Origin: Euperipatoides rowelli
Lineage: Eukaryota; Onychophora; Udeonychophora; Euonychophora; Peripatopsidae
Direction: 5' to 3' (one strand)
DNA: 10,626 nt
Assembly (NCBI GenBank): GCA_003024985.2
Contig: PXIH01S0033290.1
Shown in pieces: positions 6,430-10,626 of the stretch. A program made the position numbers and the translations under genes. Numbering within the stretch: the first letter of the stretch is position 1; each line of letters begins with the position of its first letter. Below the pieces are notes generated by a model. The model was not told the origin of the DNA, made no database searches, and saw nothing but the letters and a program-made list of their open reading frames with translations.

Positions 6430-8200
6430 AACAACCAACTCTGTCAATATATATAAATTGTATTTACTGTATATTTATATGTTGAGAGAGAGAGAGTAAA
6501 TTCATATAAATGCCTAAAATTTATTTTATTTATGTATCTTTTTTAATTTTTTTTTTTATTCTAACTTTATTATAGCATATTTTCTTTGTTTTACCATTTT
6601 GTACTTTTAAAATTTCTTTTTTCATGTATGAATTTTCTTTGATAGTATAGATGGCGCTCTATTATATTTTGGATTCCAATGGGAAACAGTTTAATAAAGT
6701 CTTTCTAGTAGTTAGATATTCATAATTTGAATTGGCTTCTAATAGATCCAGAACTAAAATCTACTCTCCCGCTTATTATTGTCACTATACTGTACTTCTG
6801 ATTAAGAAAAAATAAAATGAATCGATATTTTTGCCATCTTCTAAATTAATTATAATGTTTTTTGAGAGGTTTGTTTACTTTCTGAGGCAATACATATGAT
6901 TGCAATATCATTTAATATGACAGATAGAATATATTTGTGTGCTTTATGCTAAAGGATTTAAAAATAGAATTATCCTAACACAGTAAAAGTTAGTACAAAA
7001 TAGAATCTAAACAGCAAATATGGATTCAGAAAAAAAAAAACCTTAAAATATAGTAGTGATGATTGTAAATAATATAATTATTTTTAATATACATTTTTAA
7101 TATTAAATGAATTGAAATTCTTTGAATGAAAGCAAATTAAAATTAAAAGTATTTTAATACTTATTTTTCTTCATTCATTTTTTACCTGATTTTTAATCAC
7201 CGTACGTATTAATAAAGAACGTTTTTTTTAAATTAAATTTTTATTTTTATTTTTATATCGAAAATAAAATTGATAAAATAGATTTTATTGTTACAAATAG
7301 CAAATGTTATTAACTCGAGACTGAAAGGTAAGCATTGCTTTTTTCAATAAATTTTTAAATTAATTTTTTTTTTGTTTCGGATTTTTTAAATTTGACAAGT
7401 AATTATGATAGTTTTAATTTAATACTTTATAGTTCATATACTATGTGCAGCCTAAGCAGAAGCCTACTTCAAATTACCTTCTGTACAAACACGTTCAGAA
7501 ACGTATAATTAGAATATTTAAAAATTTTAAAAATTAAATGAATAATTTTTTAATGTTTCGTTTTTTATTCTTTAAAAAAAAAAAAAAGGAATTGGGCTTG
7601 CAATAAACTGTTGGACTTGTAATCATCACCCAAAGACGCAAATGTTTAAATACACTTATTCTTTGATAAATATTCTGAAATATAATTTATATAAACAGAG
7701 GATAAATGTTAAAATGAACGATTGCTTATTGTATTCACAAAGATAAATAAAAAAGTGATGCGAAGAAAAGACATCCTAAAACAGGGATCTCAAATCAATT
7801 AATAGAATGGCTACTTAGAAAATATCCCCAAATCTGAAGTGACCACACCCAAAACAGCAATGATAAGGGGGAAGGGCTAGTTTAGCTCCATTCCCAGAAG
7901 GTCCCGCATAAAATAACCTGGGTATGGGCTGTGAGGTGTCAAAGGCCACATAAAAAGTATTTACTTTTAGAATAATTTGTAACACCTCTATGGGAAATAT
8001 TACATTTAGATTATGATCAAAGTTTCAAAATATTTTTTTAATTTGAAAACAAGGTTGTTAGAAGGGGATAATATAATTAACTTTACGTAGCAATATTCTA
8101 CTTATATGTATCAATTATATCTGCACTAGATATGTATAGTCACTTATATGTATATACAGTATATTAGAGTGCTCCAAAATACAAAATATTCAAATTTCCT
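6430..8200. other. very AT-rich DNA, no recognisable gene
   Basis: Every frame is closed by frequent stops and no family motif is seen. Notable items are a short (GA)6 run at 6484-6496, several A or T runs of 9-13 bases (for example near 7030, 7365 and 7575), a small hairpin AAGTATT-TT-AATACTT at 7147-7162 nested in a longer weak inverted repeat (GAATGAA near 7125 with TTCATTC near 7177), and a patch richer in G and C at about 7830-7950 that I cannot assign. Confidence 0.5.
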
Positions 8201-8559
8201 TTCTTCACAAGGGTATTTTTATTTCTTCAGCCTACACATAATTGGAAATTGTACCAAATTTCAGCCAGAACAGAAAATATTTAGGATTCATATATTTTCA
8301 TCATTGGTGCCACATCACATCTAAAACTATGACCTTCTTACATTTGAAAAACTATGGCATTACAGTTGCTTTTGATGGAATGAGGCGGTTCTTGCAGTGT
8401 TTTGCTACCTGTCAAACATCGTACTGTTTCTGGTCTTCATATTTCATTAGGGTCTCATTACACTGTGTTGTTCACTACCTTCATTCGAAGTGCTTGATCC
8501 TGAAGTTTGCTGAAGTAAAGATCATTACTCCACTGGCTGTGTAGATTTATTAGGATGGA

Positions 8560-9296
8560 TTGTGGTTCTCCAGCTTAATGATCACCAGGTGTCGAGGAGG
8601 TTCTGGTAATTGTGGATGCTGTAAGTTCTGGCCCATCTTTTCCTTTGTCTCCATTGCCACTTGGTCATCAAAAAGACTAATGTAATTAACAGAGAAACTA
8701 AATATGTCTGGTCATGACATCTTATGCTTTCATACCAACGATCTGATTGTGATAAATCTTTAGGGATAGAAGTTGGTTGTCATTATAGGGTGCTCACGTT
8801 TCAAAGGGTTCTTACTTCTACTGTCTGATATAAATGAGACTCATAGACAGAGCAAAGTCAAAATAAGTTCCTGATTTTCATGATGTCAGCTTGAATTGAT
8901 CTTAGAAAAGGAATATCTTCAATGCATAAATCCTTTTCACTAACCATCAAGCTTGGTAGGTTGGGCCAGGATCTCATAACCATTATTTTCCACTCCCTCC
9001 ACTTTGAAACTAAAGAGACAATAAATTGAATTCTTTATAAACACCCCTTGGCTCTTAGGCTTTGAGGACATTTGACAAGTAAGCCATCATCTCTTCCTGC
9101 AGTTTACTCAATTATGGATCATGGAAGAGTTTGCCTGTTGCAGTCCAAATCAATTTTGTTCCTAAATCCTCTATAATTTTGAAAGCTCCATTCCAAAGAT
9201 CTGTATTGCTGACTTTTATATCATATATTAGTTCTTTGATTTGGGACCTGATGTTCCATTTCTAAATTGCATCTACATAAATGTTCATCTGAAACA
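8560..9296 (-). pseudogene. unrecognised protein-like trace, broken frames
   Basis: Just after a TTTGTTTCAG sequence that would suit a splice acceptor, the minus-strand frame from 9290 runs about 95 codons to near 9010 with four stops. Between the stops it looks protein-like: IKELIYDIKVSNTDLWNGAF, then IIEDLGTKLIWTATGKLFHD, then LSKLQEEMMAYLSNVLK, then EPRGVYKEFNLLSL. A second frame stays open from about 9027 to 8860 (with VSEKDLCIEDIPFLRSIQAD). A third is open from about 8765 to 8600 and contains a possible membrane-like stretch (YLVSLLITLVFLM) followed by basic and Trp residues. The block is visibly richer in G and C than its flanks. I do not recognise the family. It could be a decayed host exon, a processed pseudogene or an unknown transposon ORF. 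It could also be chance, since moderately G+C-rich DNA gives longer open runs. Confidence 0.3.
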
Positions 9297-10019
9297 AAAT
9301 GTTTTGCATAAGACCTTTTTTAAACATCCACCAATCAAGTTAAAATTTTACACAGAAGCAAAGTCTATCTTAGTGGACATAAGGTATATGGATAACAAAT
9401 TAGACTAACATCATTTTTCACCATAACATTGTGTACCACTCTAACATGTATATTTTTCCATATTGTTTTTTTATAATTATTTTAACCACCATTGTTGTAA
9501 TATTTTCTATTTAATATTCTTTTAGATAAAATTTTAATTTTAACTATTTAATGATAATCCAACTTAATAATATACTAAATGTGGAAATGATTAATATTCC
9601 TGTTTAATTAATTGATAGCTTTAAAAGGATTTTACTAATTGTTTTATATCATTAGAGGCTTTTTGTTTATTATTATTATTAAAAAAAAAGACGTTACTTG
9701 GAGCATATTTTATCTGCTATACTTAATTTCCTGTTGAAGGATCTTTTAATTTAAATTCTTTCTTATAATTTTCTCTTATAGTCCCCTCCAGCTCCACTAA
9801 AAATAATCTTTATTTAGATTATTTTCTTTAATTAACGTTTCACAATATGAAACTATTTCTTATAATAACTCATTTTAATCTAGCCTAAAAAAAAAGTTTA
9901 AGTTTGAAACATTTTATTTATTAGAAGTAATTAATTGATCAATATTTAATACCTTTTCCATATTATCCTGTTTTTTTTAAGTTTTAATAACCACTAATTG
10001 CTGTAATCATCATCTTCAG
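9297..10019. other. AT-rich DNA between the coding-like trace and relic C
   Basis: No gene is visible. The stretch contains the first copy of the direct repeat (about 9493-9635), a (TTA)n-like run followed by nine A near 9670-9690, and many short T and A runs. The region 9700-10010 shows no protein motif. A short CATCATC near 10006-10012, immediately beyond the end of relic C, may be the remnant of a short-repeat tail of the LINE. Confidence 0.45.
9493..9635 (+). repeat. direct repeat, copy 1 (~140 bp)
   Basis: This stretch aligns with 10467-10604. The best parts are TGTTGTAATATTTT followed by TATTTAAT and TTCTT at the left, and TAATATACTAAATGT followed by GAAATGA and TAATATT in the middle, then TTTAATT and TTTAAAA further right. 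The spacing between the first two blocks differs by only two bases (75 against 73). The centre is more diverged. In sequence this AT-rich, the long exact blocks in order are what make homology likely. Confidence 0.7.
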
Positions 10020-10165
10020 TCTGGATCAAATCACTGCTGGATGAAAGTCTCCTAAGATTTCTATAATATTTATCTTCAGCAATTCGTTATCCGGTAAACA
10101 TTTTTATTTCAGCCTCTTATCTGACATTAGGTTTCCTTTGTGGTCGCTTGCAGTCCCTTGGAATT

Positions 10166-10173
10166 CATTTGAG
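10166..10173 (+). repeat. 8-bp target duplication, left copy
   Basis: CATTTGAG here is repeated exactly at 10406-10413, directly flanking the MITE. Dropping the insert and one copy rejoins the LINE sequence, as shown by relic B's uninterrupted counterpart at about 4238-4250. Confidence 0.9.
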
Positions 10174-10405
10174 CAGTGTTTCTTTCAGGCATATTTCCGG
10201 GGGTGGGGGGGAGGGCTCCCCCCCCCCCCCCAGAGCAAACCATGTGAAAAATTGGATTAAAAAAAAAGCTTATAAATCAGATAGATAGTCGACAAAACGT
10301 CAACTTAAAAAAAAGCTTATCAAAAATATGTACAGTATATGCCCTGCCCTCCGAACTCTGAAATCCCCCCAACCCCTCAGAGAAAATTGTCTGAAAGAAA
10401 CATTG
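10174..10405. mobile_element. hAT-type MITE, 232 bp, inserted in relic C
   Basis: The element begins CAGTGTTTCTTTCAG and ends with the reverse complement of CAATGTTTCTTTCAG (14 of 15 bases match). Weaker pairing continues inward for about 45 bases. It is bounded by an exact 8-bp duplication, CATTTGAG. Eight-base duplications and termini of the form CA-TG are established marks of the hAT superfamily. There is no coding capacity, so it would have moved with a transposase supplied elsewhere. Inside, the left arm carries a G-rich tract (about 10198-10215) followed by fourteen C in a row (10219-10232), and the right arm has a C-rich counterpart near 10365-10377. The 69-codon open frame on the minus strand at 10300-10509 crosses the junction and is not a gene. 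Confidence 0.93.
10198..10232. repeat. G-tract followed by C14 tract inside the MITE
   Basis: A G-rich stretch with runs of five, seven and three G is followed, after CT, by fourteen consecutive C. The two can pair as a hairpin, and the G runs could also form a quadruplex. The C run is prone to length variation and to sequencing error. Confidence 0.9.
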
Positions 10406-10413
10406 CATTTGAG
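10406..10413 (+). repeat. 8-bp target duplication, right copy
   Basis: CATTTGAG, identical to 10166-10173, immediately follows the right end of the hAT-type MITE and leads into the resumed LINE sequence TATTTCTGTATGTCC. Confidence 0.9.
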
Positions 10414-10466
10414 TATTTCTGTATGTCCAACTATTATCATTTCTTCTTGCTGCATGTCCTGCTCCA

Positions 10467-10604
10467 TGTTGTAATATTTTATATTTAATTTTCTTATATG
10501 GACTATCATTATATTGTTAATATTAAAAGTTTAATTTGTTAATATACTAAATGTTGAAATGAATAATATTAATGTTAATTTAATTTATAGTTTAAAATGT
10601 TTTA
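10467..10604 (+). repeat. direct repeat, copy 2 (~140 bp)
   Basis: Homologous to 9493-9635, with matching blocks in the same order. It starts one base beyond the 5' truncation point of RTE relic C. The junction between LINE sequence and this repeat is therefore sharply defined on one side, while in copy 1 the neighbouring bases (CCACCA below 9493) are unrelated to the LINE. Confidence 0.7.
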
Positions 10605-10626
10605 AATCAATTTCAAAGCTATTACA

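Larger units (their letters stand above)
10020..10465 (-). mobile_element. RTE-clade LINE relic C (C-terminal end only), split by a MITE
   Basis: On the minus strand, AGHAARRNDNSW then TYRNTQ is read at about 10465-10412, matching the family's '(W)AGHIARR-DGRWT' block. After the inserted element (10174-10405) the same ORF resumes with IPRDCKRPQRKPNVR, then EAEIKMFTG, at about 10166-10091 ('IPRD-KR-RGRP--RW-DEIK-FAG' in the family). It ends with ETFIQQ-stop-FDPD near 10060-10030 (family ending EAFVQQW). Nucleotides are also recognisably homologous to relic B's end: both contain AAACATTTTTATTTCA and a CTGGATGAA block. The copy is 5'-truncated at 10465/10466, the usual outcome for LINE insertions, and carries several stops and frame changes. 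Confidence 0.85.

Noticed and set aside
8242-8544. 100-codon plus-strand open frame, Cys- and aromatic-rich
   Set aside because: No recognised domain, no supporting start context or neighbours, and composition like random AT-rich DNA. A weak possibility of an exon remains, but I would not annotate it as a gene.
10300-10509. 69-codon minus-strand open frame
   Set aside because: It crosses from the direct repeat through relic C into the hAT MITE, so it is a chance frame over a transposon junction.
1-10626. tRNA or rRNA genes
   Set aside because: I looked for the tRNA A and B box pattern with a foldable cloverleaf and for conserved rRNA stretches, and saw none that held up.

Overview
The window looks like animal nuclear DNA: strongly AT-rich, with no bacterial gene organisation, no intact long open reading frame, and many decayed transposon pieces, minisatellite and simple repeats. 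The best organism clue is the style of the LINE relics. They are RTE-clade non-LTR retrotransposons with an apurinic-type endonuclease joined to a reverse transcriptase, and their fragments resemble the elements often mis-annotated as 'craniofacial development protein 2-like' in invertebrate genomes. A mollusc, perhaps a cephalopod, is my guess. The sequence cannot prove it.

Layout. 1-1490 is AT-rich DNA with no gene I can support. 1490-3391 is RTE relic A on the minus strand (endonuclease at the high-coordinate end, reverse transcriptase at the low end). It is interrupted by a 17-copy, 17-bp minisatellite (2905-3193), a 68-bp tandem duplication (2573-2745) and an 86-bp-arm foldback (2182-2382). 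3392-4080 is unassigned. 4080-5760 is RTE relic B, also minus, running from the first residues of the endonuclease through a large deletion into the reverse transcriptase and on to the C-terminal end. A (CAT)6 run sits in its catalytic motif. 5760-6000 may be its 5' leader, with two neat hairpins. 6116-6419 is a short non-autonomous DNA transposon (MITE) with ~42-bp terminal inverted repeats. 6430-8200 is very AT-rich with no recognisable gene. 8560-9296 is richer in G and C and shows a frame-broken, protein-like trace on the minus strand that I do not recognise. 9300-10000 is AT-rich and holds one member of a ~140-bp direct repeat. 10020-10465 is RTE relic C (C-terminal end only, minus), cleanly split by a 232-bp hAT-type MITE with an 8-bp target duplication. 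The second member of the direct repeat begins exactly at the 5' truncation point of relic C.

Nothing here is a working gene system. The interest lies in the nested history: three same-strand RTE relics, each remodelled by a different process (minisatellite growth, foldback duplication, codon-repeat expansion, MITE insertion). All RTE assignments rest on reading frames I translated by eye and on remembered family motifs. No database search was run.
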